Shown: positions 52,952 to 62,185, counted from the first letter of the stretch. The stretch: 64,000 bases of DNA from UBA8529 sp964390565 (GCA_964390565.1 CAYMII010000002.1:1-64000); one strand, 5' to 3'. Numbers and translations: made by a program. Notes: generated by a model not told the origin, from the sequence alone.

Positions 52952-53578
52952 ATGAATAAGCGTAATTTAATGGTTATTGCAACATTTTGTATTGCTGCAT
53001 CAATAGTGGTTAGCTGCACCCAACCAAAACCAGTAAAGACAATAGAGAATTTAAAAACAGCAATAACTGGTGAATCGAACGCTAGTTCGAAGTATGCCTT
53101 ATTCGCCCTAAAAGCTCGAGAGGAAGGTTTTGACACCATTGCAAAGATGTTTGATGCTACTTCAAGGGCTGAGTTCATTCATGCAACAATCCACACGACT
53201 GAGTTGTCTAAACTAGGAATTGAGTTTACTCCAACTATTGATTCCATTAAACTTTCATCAACTCAAGAAAACCTTAAAGTTGCAATTGAAGGTGAAACCT
53301 ACGAATTCACAACAATGTACCCTGAGTTTATCAAAATTGCTAAAGAGGAAAAAGCAACAGGAGCCGATTCCACTTTTACATGGGCTATGGATGCTGAGAA
53401 GAAGCACAAGGATTTCTATCAGAAAGCATTAGAAACGATAACTAGTTCAACAAAAGAGACAGGCTTGCCAGCAATTTGGGCTGTATGTCCAAAATGCGGG
53501 AACACTTTTTCGGAGGGGAATATTGAGGATGAGTGCAGTTTCTGTAAATCACCCAAAATTATTTACTTGACTTTCTAA
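52952..53578 (+). CDS. exported rubrerythrin-like lipoprotein
   Basis: The 208-residue product has a signal ending IAASIVVSC, then a ferritin-like diiron domain (ENLKTAITGESNASSKYALFALKAREEGF, GETYEFTTMYPEF, AEKKHKDFYQKAL). It ends in a rubredoxin-like knuckle CPKCGNTF...CSFCKSP. Rubrerythrins reduce peroxide and are normally cytoplasmic; a lipoprotein signal would put this one at the envelope. The C-terminal Fe site keeps all four Cys. It is co-directional with DUF2231. Confidence 0.88.
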   Translation: MNKRNLMVIATFCIAASIVVSCTQPKPVKTIENLKTAITGESNASSKYALFALKAREEGFDTIAKMFDATSRAEFIHATIHTTELSKLGIEFTPTIDSIKLSSTQENLKVAIEGETYEFTTMYPEFIKIAKEEKATGADSTFTWAMDAEKKHKDFYQKALETITSSTKETGLPAIWAVCPKCGNTFSEGNIEDECSFCKSPKIIYLTF

Positions 53579-53581
53579 ATA

Positions 53582-53610
53582 TAAAAGGGCTGCGAATTGC
53601 AGCCCTTTTA
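53582..53610. terminator. terminator of the rubrerythrin unit
   Basis: AAAAGGGCTGC and GCAGCCCTTTT form a perfect stem with a 5-base loop, between convergent rubrerythrin and pepT genes. Confidence 0.85.
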
Positions 53611-53625
53611 CTTTGACAGAATCTA

Positions 53626-54861
53626 TTACTTATTCGTGTAAAGTTCAATAATCTTCAGCATCACTTCGGATGCTTTAACCATACTCTCGACCGGAACAAA
53701 TTCGTACTTTCCGTGGAAGTTCATACCTCCAGCAAATAAATTTGGGCAAGGTAACCCCATGTACGATAAACGTGCACCATCGGTACCTCCTCGAATTGGA
53801 CGAACTAATGGTTTAACCCCAACCTGTTCCATAGCCTTGATGGCTGTATCAACAATATGGTAAACAGGTTCAACCATCTCACGCATGTTGAAATACTGAT
53901 CGGTTAACTCAAGTTTTATTGTTCCTTCACCATATTTAGCATTGATGAAACTTGCAACTTTCTCAATATAAACCTTTCGGTTATCGAATTTCTCACGTGA
54001 ATGGTCGCGAATGATATACTGAAGCATAGCATTCTCAACACTTCCTTCGGATTTAATTAGATGATAAAACCCTTCGTAATCCTGAGTATACTCGGGGCGC
54101 TCGGTCGCTGGTAGAAGAGAGTTGAATTCCATTGCAATATGCAACGCATTTTTCATCTTATTCTTTGCATATCCAGGGTGAACATTCCTACCCTGAACAT
54201 GAACCTTAGCACCAGCAGCATTGAAGTTCTCAAACTCAAGTTCACCAATCATTCCACCATCAAGAGTATAGCCAAAATCAGCATTGAATTTCTTGACATC
54301 AAAATGATCGACGCCACGACCAACCTCTTCGTCAACAGTAAAACCGATACGAATTTTACCATGCTTAAACTCTGGATGATTAACCATATACTCCAAAGCA
54401 GTCATTATTTCGGCAATACCAGCCTTATCATCAGCCCCAAGCAGGGTTGTACCATCGGTAACGATAAGCGTTTGTCCAACATAATCTTTGAGTTCAGGAA
54501 AATCCTTAACCCCAAGGATAACATTATTCTCCTTATGAAGAACGATATCTTTTCCATCGTAGTTCTCAACAAAACGAGGATTTACACTGGTTCCGCTCAT
54601 ATCCGGAGCAGTATCCATATGAGCAAGAAATCCGATGGTTGGAATTTTCTTATCAGTACTTGCAGGCAGTGTAGCCATTACATAGCCCCACTCATCAAGC
54701 GAGACATCCTCCAATCCCAAGGCTTGAAGCTCCTTAACCAGCAAATTCGCTAAATCGAACTGCTTTTTTGTGCTAGGAAATGATGTTGAGCTATCATCGC
54801 TAGTTGTATCGATTTTCACATATCTGACAAATCGATCTATTAGGTTTTGTTTATTAATCAT
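53626..54861 (-). CDS. pepT: tripeptidase T
   Basis: PepT removes N-terminal residues from tripeptides. This 411-residue M20 zinc peptidase has the ligands in FLAHMDTAPDMSG, LLGADDKAGIAE, TVDEEVGRG and the late His in GGMNFHGKYEFVPVESM. RPIRGGTDGARLSYMGLPCPN is the family signature. The length is normal, and there is no signal peptide, so it is cytoplasmic. A perfect inverted repeat lies about 20 bases upstream of the start. Confidence 0.95.
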   Translation of the reverse strand: MINKQNLIDRFVRYVKIDTTSDDSSTSFPSTKKQFDLANLLVKELQALGLEDVSLDEWGYVMATLPASTDKKIPTIGFLAHMDTAPDMSGTSVNPRFVENYDGKDIVLHKENNVILGVKDFPELKDYVGQTLIVTDGTTLLGADDKAGIAEIMTALEYMVNHPEFKHGKIRIGFTVDEEVGRGVDHFDVKKFNADFGYTLDGGMIGELEFENFNAAGAKVHVQGRNVHPGYAKNKMKNALHIAMEFNSLLPATERPEYTQDYEGFYHLIKSEGSVENAMLQYIIRDHSREKFDNRKVYIEKVASFINAKYGEGTIKLELTDQYFNMREMVEPVYHIVDTAIKAMEQVGVKPLVRPIRGGTDGARLSYMGLPCPNLFAGGMNFHGKYEFVPVESMVKASEVMLKIIELYTNK

Positions 54862-54879
54862 GTCTATTTCAGTTGACTG

Positions 54880-54900
54880 CTATCAGTTAACAACTGATAG
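54880..54900. promoter_or_regulatory. perfect inverted repeat upstream of pepT
   Basis: CTATCAGTT, three bases, AACTGATAG form a perfect 9-bp inverted repeat 19 to 39 bases upstream of the pepT start. It is a candidate operator or leader hairpin. Confidence 0.45.
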
Positions 54901-54951
54901 TAAGAATGGTTCTTAAATCAATTTGTAATCTACTAAATTATGCAATTTATA

Positions 54952-55761
54952 TTAACGAAGTATTATCCCTGCTCCAAAACGTCCCTTATCTCCTGCCCTT
55001 GCTGAGAAAAAGAAGTTATTATGGCATTTAGTACAAAGTGATGCTATTTCGATATTATTTTCGCTTATTCCAGCCTCTACTAGCGAACTTTTATTTGCTT
55101 TCCAAAGATCAAAAACTGGTTTAGAAAACTTCTGATTATTAATTATCAGCCCTTCTGTATCACCAAATGATTCGTTTGCAAGCTCAACAACCTCATTGCC
55201 CACCTCGTAACAACAAGCACCAACTGATGGTCCAATGCCTACTAATATATCTTTTGGATCTGAACCAAATTCCATTAACATTGCCTTTACAACTTCTGTT
55301 GGAATTTTTGCAACCGTTCCTTTCCAACCAGCATGAGCGGCACCAATTGCATTTTTATTAGGATCGTAGAAAAGAATAGGTACACAATCGGCAGCTTGGG
55401 TAACTAAGCAAATCCCTTTCCTATTTGTCACCATAGCATCGATATCACAGAGATAAGATGAGCGCTCAAAGGCTCCCTTGCCCTTATCCTCATCCCTAAC
55501 AACTGCCACCTTATTATCGTGAACTTGTGAAGCAAAAACGTAAGAATTGGGCTGAAAGCCCAACTGCTCAGCAAGATGCTTTCTATTATTTAAAACGATA
55601 TCATTTTCAACAACTCCATTTAATCCAATGGTAAAATAGTTTTGAGATGATGGCGGTAAGGTCTCATTTCGGGTAGTAACAAAATGCAATATATTATCCT
55701 CAAAAGGCTTAAGAATTTCGAATTGGGCAAATGGAATTGGCTTGGAGTTATCGAAGATCAT
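54952..55761 (-). CDS. pgeF: peptidoglycan editing factor / multicopper-oxidase-like YfiH protein
   Basis: The product from the ATG at 55761 (MIFDNSKPIPFAQFEIL) is 269 residues. Family motifs are HDNKVAVV, TQAADCVPILFYDP, IGAAHAGWKGTVAKIP and GPSVGACCYEVG, with the metal-binding His and Cys of the PgeF (DUF152) fold. It probably removes wrong amino acids from peptidoglycan precursors. An ATG 33 bases upstream is possible. It stands alone. Confidence 0.88.
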   Translation of the reverse strand: MIFDNSKPIPFAQFEILKPFEDNILHFVTTRNETLPPSSQNYFTIGLNGVVENDIVLNNRKHLAEQLGFQPNSYVFASQVHDNKVAVVRDEDKGKGAFERSSYLCDIDAMVTNRKGICLVTQAADCVPILFYDPNKNAIGAAHAGWKGTVAKIPTEVVKAMLMEFGSDPKDILVGIGPSVGACCYEVGNEVVELANESFGDTEGLIINNQKFSKPVFDLWKANKSSLVEAGISENNIEIASLCTKCHNNFFFSARAGDKGRFGAGIILR

Positions 55762-55860
55762 TGCTCTTAAAATTTCTAATGAACTAAATCTCAACTATCG
55801 GACAAGATATCTAAAAAAAAATTTTACAATATAGCCCAAAGAGGTAGATTATTAAAGCTA

Positions 55861-55937
55861 ATAGATCCCTCGACTTCGCTCGGGATCAGTTCGACTAAAT
55901 AATTTTGTTTCTCAAAATTATAGTCTCACTGATTTAA
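55861..55937 (+). repeat. dispersed multi-hairpin repeat, copy 3
   Basis: This short copy keeps GATCCCTCGACTTCGCTCGG plus GATC, the spacer TTCGACTAAATAATTTTG and CAAAATTATAGTCTCACTG plus ATTTAA. It lacks the first third and the GCCTGCCGGTAGGC block of the other two. It lies between the PgeF start and the LytTR stop. Confidence 0.85.
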
Positions 55938-55989
55938 GAGGCAAAGAAAGAGAAATGGTTTAAATCATCCAATGATTATTGACAGAACG

Positions 55990-56745
55990 TTATTTCTCGA
56001 GCCACTCCTTGAATTCACCAACTCTTTCGCGGCTAACAATAACATCCTCATCGGTATTTACATCTAACTTGAGCTTGAGGCGGCTATTTGAATAAGAGAT
56101 AATATCTTTTATAGATTTTATATCGATAATAAACTTTCGGTTTACACGAAAGAACCTCTTTGGATCAAGCAGTCCCTCCAGCTGATCCAAGGTAAAATCA
56201 ATTCCATAATCGCGTCCATTGTGGGTTCGAATGAAAGTTGATTTCTCTACGCTAATAAATATTGATATCTCATCAACCTCAATCATTCGGAGATGCTCAC
56301 CTACTTTAACCAAGAACCTCGATTTGTAATTATTCGTGAGCATCTGCAATGCCTTTGCTACAGCATCATTGCCTAAAGCCGAAGGCTTGGTCAAACCTGA
56401 CCTAAACTTTAACACTGAATTTTTCAACTCAACTTCATCAATAGGCTTTAGCAGATAATCGATACTGTTTACTTTAAAAGCTTTAATAGCATACTCGTTA
56501 AAGGCAGTTGTGAATATTACAGGAAATTGAAGTTTAATCTGTTCAAAAATCTCAAAGCTCAGCCCATCAGCCAGCTGAATATCAAAAAAAGCCAAAGAAG
56601 GATGCTCGTTACTCGATAACCACTTTACGGCAGATTTAACCGAATCGAGGGTTTTTACCAGAACAAAATCGGGGAATAGCCGATGAATCATCCCTGCTAG
56701 TCGCTCGGCCGATAAACGCTCATCCTCGATAATGATATAATTCAT
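55990..56745 (-). CDS. LytTR-family response regulator
   Basis: The 251-residue product has a receiver domain with the acidic pocket DEDRLS-like start (IEDERLSAERL) and phosphoacceptor Asp in FFDIQLADGLSF, Thr in IFTTAFNEYAI and Lys in YLLKPIDEVEL. A C-terminal LytTR DNA-binding domain (about 150-250) follows, with FLVKVGEHLRMIEVDEI and RFFRVNRKFIIDI. It is the last gene of the operon and the obvious partner of the LytS-type kinase encoded two genes upstream. Confidence 0.93.
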   Translation of the reverse strand: MNYIIIEDERLSAERLAGMIHRLFPDFVLVKTLDSVKSAVKWLSSNEHPSLAFFDIQLADGLSFEIFEQIKLQFPVIFTTAFNEYAIKAFKVNSIDYLLKPIDEVELKNSVLKFRSGLTKPSALGNDAVAKALQMLTNNYKSRFLVKVGEHLRMIEVDEISIFISVEKSTFIRTHNGRDYGIDFTLDQLEGLLDPKRFFRVNRKFIIDIKSIKDIISYSNSRLKLKLDVNTDEDVIVSRERVGEFKEWLEK

Positions 56746-56790
56746 ATAAAAGTGCCTAAAGTTTGGAGTGCCTAGAGTGCCTAAAGTTAG

Positions 56791-57360
56791 TTAGAATACC
56801 CAAGGAATTAACCTTTTTGTATTTGATTGATAAGTTTTATAGGTATCACCAAATTCTTCTACCAAAACCCTCTCCTCAACCACAATCCGATAAAGAATTA
56901 CCAAAAACATTAATACTATAATAATTATAGCCGAAATAACACTATTCATACAAATAGCGAAACCAACCATAATCAATAGCAATCCCAAATAGCTAGGGTG
57001 ACGAATAATTTTATACAATCCATCGGTTTTGAGTTTATGCTCAGTGATTATTGCAACATCAACAGTAAATGCTTTTTTGAGCTGAAGTATCGAAGCCCAA
57101 CGAATAATAAAGCCGATCAAAATAATGAATAACCCAATTCCATATGCAAGGTGTTGGCTAAAACCCCAGTGATGATAGTTGGCAAATATAAACCCAAGCA
57201 TAAAACTTATAGTTATTGTCACCCAAAGCAACACTAGCGAACCTTTATCCTTTTGAACCTTACTCGACTTAACGCCTGATCGTTTAACAATCATTAGCCC
57301 TAACTCTGAAAAGAAGAATAGGTACGACAAATAGATTAGATATTTAATAAGTAATCCCAT
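56791..57360 (-). CDS. isoprenylcysteine carboxyl methyltransferase-like membrane protein
   Basis: The 189-residue product has four or five membrane helices. It has the ICMT/PEMT motif TEHKLKTDGLYKIIRHPSYLGLLLIM (HPSYLG motif) and the C-terminal EERVLVEEFGDTYKTYQSNTKRLIPW. Members methylate small molecules or lipids using S-adenosylmethionine; bacterial ones have varied or unknown substrates. It sits inside the operon between the kinase and the regulator, 13 bases after the kinase gene. Confidence 0.85.
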   Translation of the reverse strand: MGLLIKYLIYLSYLFFFSELGLMIVKRSGVKSSKVQKDKGSLVLLWVTITISFMLGFIFANYHHWGFSQHLAYGIGLFIILIGFIIRWASILQLKKAFTVDVAIITEHKLKTDGLYKIIRHPSYLGLLLIMVGFAICMNSVISAIIIIVLMFLVILYRIVVEERVLVEEFGDTYKTYQSNTKRLIPWVF

Positions 57361-57373
57361 GTAAACTTTATGA

Positions 57374-58438
57374 TTAAATCAAATTACTAATAATGGGGAT
57401 TTTAACCCTAAAATATCCACCCTCACTTTGAATAATTAGTGGCTCCGAAGTTAGCATCTCATATCTCTTTTGGATAGTTTCTAACCCAATCCCATTTGCA
57501 TCGCTAATAGTTTTTCGTATCTGCAAATTATTTTGAACAATCAAAGCGCTATTCTCTCGAGATATAGTTATTGTTAAGGGTTCCTCTTCAGAAATAATAT
57601 TATGCTTTAATGCGTTCTCAACCAAAATTTGTAATGAGAGCGGAATTACAAACCCTTCAAAATTATCTATTCTTATATCAACCTTTAAATTATCGCCATG
57701 CCTAATCTTATTTAAATCGATAAACGATTTAATAAACTCGAATTCAACCTTTAATGGAACCAACTCCTTATCCTTTTGCTCAAGCACATATCGATAAATA
57801 TCGGAAAGTTGCTTAATGAACTGCTGCGATTTTTGGGTATCCTTTTCAACTAATGAACTTAAAACGCTTAAACTATTGAAAAGGAAATGAGGGTTTACAT
57901 AACTTTTAAGCGTTTCGTATTGCATAGATAGCGCATCGCGCTTATATTTCTCGCTTTGAATAAGTGATTCGCGCCATGAAATAAAAAAGTGATATAGATA
58001 AATGATAGTAGTAACAAGCATTGCAATCACAAATGCAACAAGAGCATAATTAATGAGTGGCCTTATATTATCAAAAACATTAATTTTATAGATATAAGTA
58101 TAAATCAGATAGCTAACTATTACAATATCAACCATTGAGAATATTACAGAGGAGATTATCCGATACAAGAATGATTTTGTAGGATTCTTATCCCAAGGCA
58201 TTTTATAATCAAAATACAAACCTAAAAGTTGATTCCCTTTCCAAATGGTCCAACCCAACAAAGCACCATAAAGGATTGAATTAGCATAATGAGAAAAATT
58301 TGTAAAAATCCTATTCCCAGCAAAAAGGTAAGTTGGAACAGTACTTATAATTATCAAAATTGCAATATCACGAAATTCTTGCAACAGTATCCTTTTTATC
58401 CCAATTTTATGTGATGCCATATTTTCAAAAATTAGCAC
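57374..58438 (-). CDS. LytS-type sensor histidine kinase
   Basis: The 354-residue product has four membrane helices in the first 165 residues. The His_kinase domain follows, with the phosphoacceptor in KSYVNPHFLFNSLSVLSSL near 190, an HATPase with LSLQILVENALKHNII, and GIGLETIQKRYEML. This is the LytS/AlgZ class. It is in one operon with the LytTR regulator, a methyltransferase-like protein, a TPR protein and a TonB receptor, so it may control envelope or uptake genes. Confidence 0.92.
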   Translation of the reverse strand: MLIFENMASHKIGIKRILLQEFRDIAILIIISTVPTYLFAGNRIFTNFSHYANSILYGALLGWTIWKGNQLLGLYFDYKMPWDKNPTKSFLYRIISSVIFSMVDIVIVSYLIYTYIYKINVFDNIRPLINYALVAFVIAMLVTTIIYLYHFFISWRESLIQSEKYKRDALSMQYETLKSYVNPHFLFNSLSVLSSLVEKDTQKSQQFIKQLSDIYRYVLEQKDKELVPLKVEFEFIKSFIDLNKIRHGDNLKVDIRIDNFEGFVIPLSLQILVENALKHNIISEEEPLTITISRENSALIVQNNLQIRKTISDANGIGLETIQKRYEMLTSEPLIIQSEGGYFRVKIPIISNLI

Positions 58439-58480
58439 CCTATTTTATGCAAAACAGGGTGCTTAAAGTTAAGTAATTTA

Positions 58481-59128
58481 TTAGCTTTCTTTATTACAGC
58501 TTTCAATCATTCTTAGGTTTGACTTCTCACCCCATTTAGGTGAAATGCCTTCAACGCCTTTCTCTTTTTCGAATTTTTGCTTTGCTTCAATGAATTTTGA
58601 AAGGGCATTCTTTGCACCTCCACCAAACATTCTTGGAGTAAAATATATGTTCTGTCCCATTAGGAATAGAGCTCTTGGGTTTTCAGGATTCTCCTTTAAT
58701 GCGTTTTCAAACATTTCGGCTGCCTTTTGTGAATAGGTCATTCCACGCATTGCGCTAACTTGAATTCTTCCTTGATATAGAAAACCTTGCAAAGCATACA
58801 ACTCCGACTTATCACCATTAATAGACAAAGCCTTTTCGATATTATTTTCAGCAAGATCAAGGATTGCATCCTTCTTTTCACCATCAGTTTCTCTAAAACT
58901 CATATTAATCTGTGTAAAAGCAGCGTAGTAAAGGGGTTCCCAGCGAGCAGTTTCAGCCATAGCAATACGCTCAAATTTACTTACCACTGCCTGCATTTGC
59001 TCTATAGTTTTTGAGCTATCAAACTGGGTCAATCCATCTTTAATGGCTTTTTCAAATGGAGTTTGTGCATTAAGTACAATTGCAGAAGCAACTAGAAAAA
59101 TTGATAATAATGTACGTTTCATAATCAT
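58481..59128 (-). CDS. exported TPR-like protein
   Basis: The 215-residue product has a signal peptide (1-20, ending LNAQ). Helical repeats of TPR type follow, for example AENNIEKALSINGDKSELYALQGFLYQG and AEMFENALKENPENPRALFLMGQNIYF. It ends with NKES. Periplasmic TPR proteins often act as scaffolds or regulators. It lies 34 bases after the TonB receptor and before the kinase. The start is the second ATG of the Ile-Met pair, MKRTLLSIFL, or the first, three codons apart. Confidence 0.82.
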   Translation of the reverse strand: MIMKRTLLSIFLVASAIVLNAQTPFEKAIKDGLTQFDSSKTIEQMQAVVSKFERIAMAETARWEPLYYAAFTQINMSFRETDGEKKDAILDLAENNIEKALSINGDKSELYALQGFLYQGRIQVSAMRGMTYSQKAAEMFENALKENPENPRALFLMGQNIYFTPRMFGGGAKNALSKFIEAKQKFEKEKGVEGISPKWGEKSNLRMIESCNKES

Positions 59129-59162
59129 TAGTTTTTAAATTATTATTTGAGATTTTGTTTTA

Positions 59163-61307
59163 TTAATCAAGTGTGATGAATAATCCGAATAAGATAAACC
59201 TTTTCGATTCGGAGCGAACTGGTATCGACTCGTATACATTCGATGTGTTCTTCGTTGAATAGTAGCGATACCCAAATATGTTGTTGCGACCTAAAACGTT
59301 GCTAACCGAAGCATACATGATTGTTGACTTACCAAACATCTCGGTTAAATGACTTACGTTTAGGCTAACATCCATGTAATCTGATGTGACTTTATCCATA
59401 AACTTCGTTGTATTTGGGTCGTCGTATGGCCTACCGCTCGACCAGGCGAAGGTTGCACCAAATTGAGTAGTGATTTTTTGAACCCATTGCTTTGCAACAA
59501 CTGTAAAGTTGTGAGTAGATGCGAATGGTGGAGTTACATACGATGGATAATCTTTATACTTACGCTTTGAGTCGATGAATGAGTATGATACCCAATAATC
59601 AAGGTTTTTAAAGGTTTTTCTATCGCGATAGTAAACATCAATACCCTTAGCATCTCCATAACCAGAATTGTTATAATAAGAAGGATCTGAAAATGGATAA
59701 GAATTATTGAAAGATACAAAATCAGAATATTTCTTATAGTAACCCTCAACCCGCAATAGCCTATCGTTCTTCTCGTACTGAAGGTTGGCAATATAATGCT
59801 CAGCCTTCTCAAAGCCTAGTTCAGGCTTAAACTTCATAATTGATTCTTCGGGAGTTTGATAAAATGTTCCATAAATCATCGAGAATTGAATATCCTTACT
59901 TATCAACCATGCAGCAGAGGTTCTAACAGCAAGCCTTGAATCGTTTATCAACGATGAGTTTTCGCCTCTTAAACCAACCCTAACTGCAATTCTAGAAAAA
60001 GGACGTGCTTCTGCCTCAGCAAAAAGTGCTGAGTTGTAATCGGTGAACTTTCCTTTGAATTCAAAGCCACTTGTTTTTTGATAATATTTCTCGTTAAAGA
60101 GGTTTACAGTTTCCTCACCACCAAGGTTAAGAGATAATCGCTCGCTAAACTTACCTTTCATAGCGAATCGTGCTTGGAGATTAGTATTATAATCGTTTAC
60201 ACCAAAAGTATCGAGTCCAAGCAGGTTCTCATCGTAAGTAAACGCAATACCAGTTTTCATTGACCACTTTCCATAAGGACGAGTATAATTGACATTGGTA
60301 TAACTATTCTTATTTGATAAAGTGATATTCTGCATTGCGCCGGGAGTAGTCATTTCGGGGTATTCAAGTCCACTTTTGCCAGTGCTAAGAGTTGACATAA
60401 TTTTCAATACGCCATCCCCTTTTGTACGAATCCTTGAGTTTAATGTAATTCCCAATTGTTCAGGAAAGCTATTCCATTTAACCTTTTGGTTTACTAGACT
60501 GAAATATGGTTTAAGGTTATAATAATCAGCGCCAATAGATAACGAGGCATTTTTACCTGCATAGGTCTGCGTAGCACCAAGACCAACGGTTAAGAATGAA
60601 ATATCAGTTTTTGTCTCCTTTGGAAAAGCATTTGTTGTTAAGATTAATGCCGATGATAATGCTTGTCCATACTCTGCTGAATAACCTCCAGTACTAAAAG
60701 TTGTTCCGCTAAAAAGGGTTGGAGAAAATCTTCCACGCGATGGCAAATCGGGAGTATTCGCTGAATAAGGCTTTTTAACAAGCAACCCATCGATAAAGGT
60801 TTTGGATTCGTAGCCATCGCCACCACGGACAAACAAACGACCATCCTCTCCTACCATCGATGCACCGGGAAGTGATGTTAATGCGCCATAGATATCGCCT
60901 GCTGCGCTTGGCGTTGTTAAAATATCGAGGGGTTGTAGGGTAACACTTTTCTTTCTATCTGATGTTTCAAAGGTACCTGCTGAAATAACCACATCGGCAA
61001 GTTGATTGGCTATCTCCTCCATCGAAAAATCGACAACCATTTTCGAGCCTGATAATTCAATATCCTTTTCCTGTTGCTTAAATCCAATAAAACTTGCAAC
61101 GATTACCTGTTTGCTTTTCTCATTTGTCACAAAATTATAGCATCCATTAGCATCGGTGCCAGCACCATCATAGGTTCCTTTAAGCATGATGCTGGCACCG
61201 GCCAAAGGTTCCCCTTTTTCATCAGTTATTTTTCCATTGATTTGTGTTTGCGAGTACCCTAGAATGGTTGCAAACACAAACGCTAAAATTAGATTAACTT
61301 TTTTCAT
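59163..61307 (-). CDS. TonB-dependent outer-membrane receptor with carboxypeptidase-like domain
   Basis: The 714-residue product has a signal peptide (LILAFVFATILGYSQ). A CarboxypepD_reg-like domain follows at about 23-108 (NGKITDEKGEPLAGASIMLKGTYDGAG). The plug has ATPSAAGDIYGALTSLPGA-like sequence and VRGGDGYESKTFIDGLLV. The beta barrel follows, and it ends on a C-terminal beta strand with SKRFILFGLFITLD, typical for outer membrane insertion. No SusD partner is present, so a siderophore, vitamin or peptide ligand is as likely as a glycan. It starts the five-gene operon. Confidence 0.92.
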   Translation of the reverse strand: MKKVNLILAFVFATILGYSQTQINGKITDEKGEPLAGASIMLKGTYDGAGTDANGCYNFVTNEKSKQVIVASFIGFKQQEKDIELSGSKMVVDFSMEEIANQLADVVISAGTFETSDRKKSVTLQPLDILTTPSAAGDIYGALTSLPGASMVGEDGRLFVRGGDGYESKTFIDGLLVKKPYSANTPDLPSRGRFSPTLFSGTTFSTGGYSAEYGQALSSALILTTNAFPKETKTDISFLTVGLGATQTYAGKNASLSIGADYYNLKPYFSLVNQKVKWNSFPEQLGITLNSRIRTKGDGVLKIMSTLSTGKSGLEYPEMTTPGAMQNITLSNKNSYTNVNYTRPYGKWSMKTGIAFTYDENLLGLDTFGVNDYNTNLQARFAMKGKFSERLSLNLGGEETVNLFNEKYYQKTSGFEFKGKFTDYNSALFAEAEARPFSRIAVRVGLRGENSSLINDSRLAVRTSAAWLISKDIQFSMIYGTFYQTPEESIMKFKPELGFEKAEHYIANLQYEKNDRLLRVEGYYKKYSDFVSFNNSYPFSDPSYYNNSGYGDAKGIDVYYRDRKTFKNLDYWVSYSFIDSKRKYKDYPSYVTPPFASTHNFTVVAKQWVQKITTQFGATFAWSSGRPYDDPNTTKFMDKVTSDYMDVSLNVSHLTEMFGKSTIMYASVSNVLGRNNIFGYRYYSTKNTSNVYESIPVRSESKRFILFGLFITLD

Positions 61308-61383
61308 GTGTTTTTAAATTATTAACGAGCATACTTAATGTTAAATAGATATTACCTTTTGCATATGCATTCATATGGCTCAC

Positions 61384-61442
61384 ATGGAATGTCCATTTTT
61401 TAATCTTTGCATTTAGTGTAAATTATCACATGGACATTTCAT
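61384..61442. promoter_or_regulatory. inverted repeat upstream of the TonB receptor operon
   Basis: ATGGAATGTCCAT at 61384-61396 and ATGGACATTTCAT at 61430-61442 match as complements in 12 of 13 bases, about 75-135 bases upstream of the receptor start. CATATG pairs occur nearby at about 61362-61377. A regulator-binding region is inferred. The rest of the 320-base gap is AT-rich with no gene. Confidence 0.4.
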
Positions 61443-61534
61443 ACTTTTTTTCGTGTAAAATTGAATCCTTTATTCTATTATCATTTATCCAATCTTGCTG
61501 AATGACAGAACAAAGATTATACTTAAGAAAGGGG

Positions 61535-61574
61535 TAAAAAATAAAATCCCGACGAGTTGTTGGTTCGTCGGGAT
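61535..61574 (-). terminator. terminator of the gene at 61628-62185
   Basis: On the minus strand ATCCCGACGA, loop, TCGTCGGGAT is followed by TTTATTTTTTA. It lies about 50 bases after the stop. Confidence 0.8.
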
Positions 61575-61627
61575 GAAATGCAAAAAAGGGATACCGAATC
61601 GTATAACTTGAATACCAATTTACAATG

Positions 61628-62185
61628 CTAATTCCAAATTATTGTGATTTTTGAAGTAAGATTAGCCCCATCAACATGATTCTCTACATCAACCTTCAAT
61701 GCTGATTTTAAAGTAATTTCAAGGGTTTTCTCAATCCATCCAGCAATGCGATTCATAATCAGCTTATCGTTTGGATGAAACTTCGAAAGCTGAAGCACAG
61801 CTTTCTTATCCATACTCTCAATAACCTTAATATCTGATGGTTGATAATACGTTGCAAAAATGCTTGAAGCCCGACTAAGAACGAAATGAGGAGAGCTAAC
61901 TCTAATAAAAATTTTATAAACACCTTTTAAAGCAACATCAGCGCTATAACGCCCAATTTCGTTTGCTGCTTTTGCAGCATTTCCCGCATAAAACAAATCA
62001 GCAACCTTTTGAGTTGGAAGTATAACGGAATCGGTAAGCGAATACCATGTGGTTGCATAAATGGGTTGTTCAATAATATTTTTCGATTTTTCGGGTAAAG
62101 ATTTTACCCATTCGCTATAGCGCGAACCAAATTTTTCTCTTACAAAATCGGGGGTAGCCTTTACAGCTGATCCTTTTATCTCCAT
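61628..62185 (-). CDS. uncharacterised soluble protein
   Basis: The 185-residue product, starting MEIKGSAVKATPDFVREKFG, is mostly helical with a beta end: WYSLTDSVILPTQKVADLFYAG, EIGRYSADVALKGVYKIF, FVLSRASSIFATYYQPS, KVIESMDKKAVLQLSKF. The layout recalls the DUF2378/heme-NO-binding-like helical proteins, but I cannot assign it with confidence. No signal peptide or membrane segment is seen. It has its own terminator. Confidence 0.7.
   Translation of the reverse strand: MEIKGSAVKATPDFVREKFGSRYSEWVKSLPEKSKNIIEQPIYATTWYSLTDSVILPTQKVADLFYAGNAAKAANEIGRYSADVALKGVYKIFIRVSSPHFVLSRASSIFATYYQPSDIKVIESMDKKAVLQLSKFHPNDKLIMNRIAGWIEKTLEITLKSALKVDVENHVDGANLTSKITIIWN

Noticed and set aside
54139..54753. 204-residue open frame opposite pepT
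   Set aside because: It lies fully within pepT on the other strand and its product has no recognisable domain.
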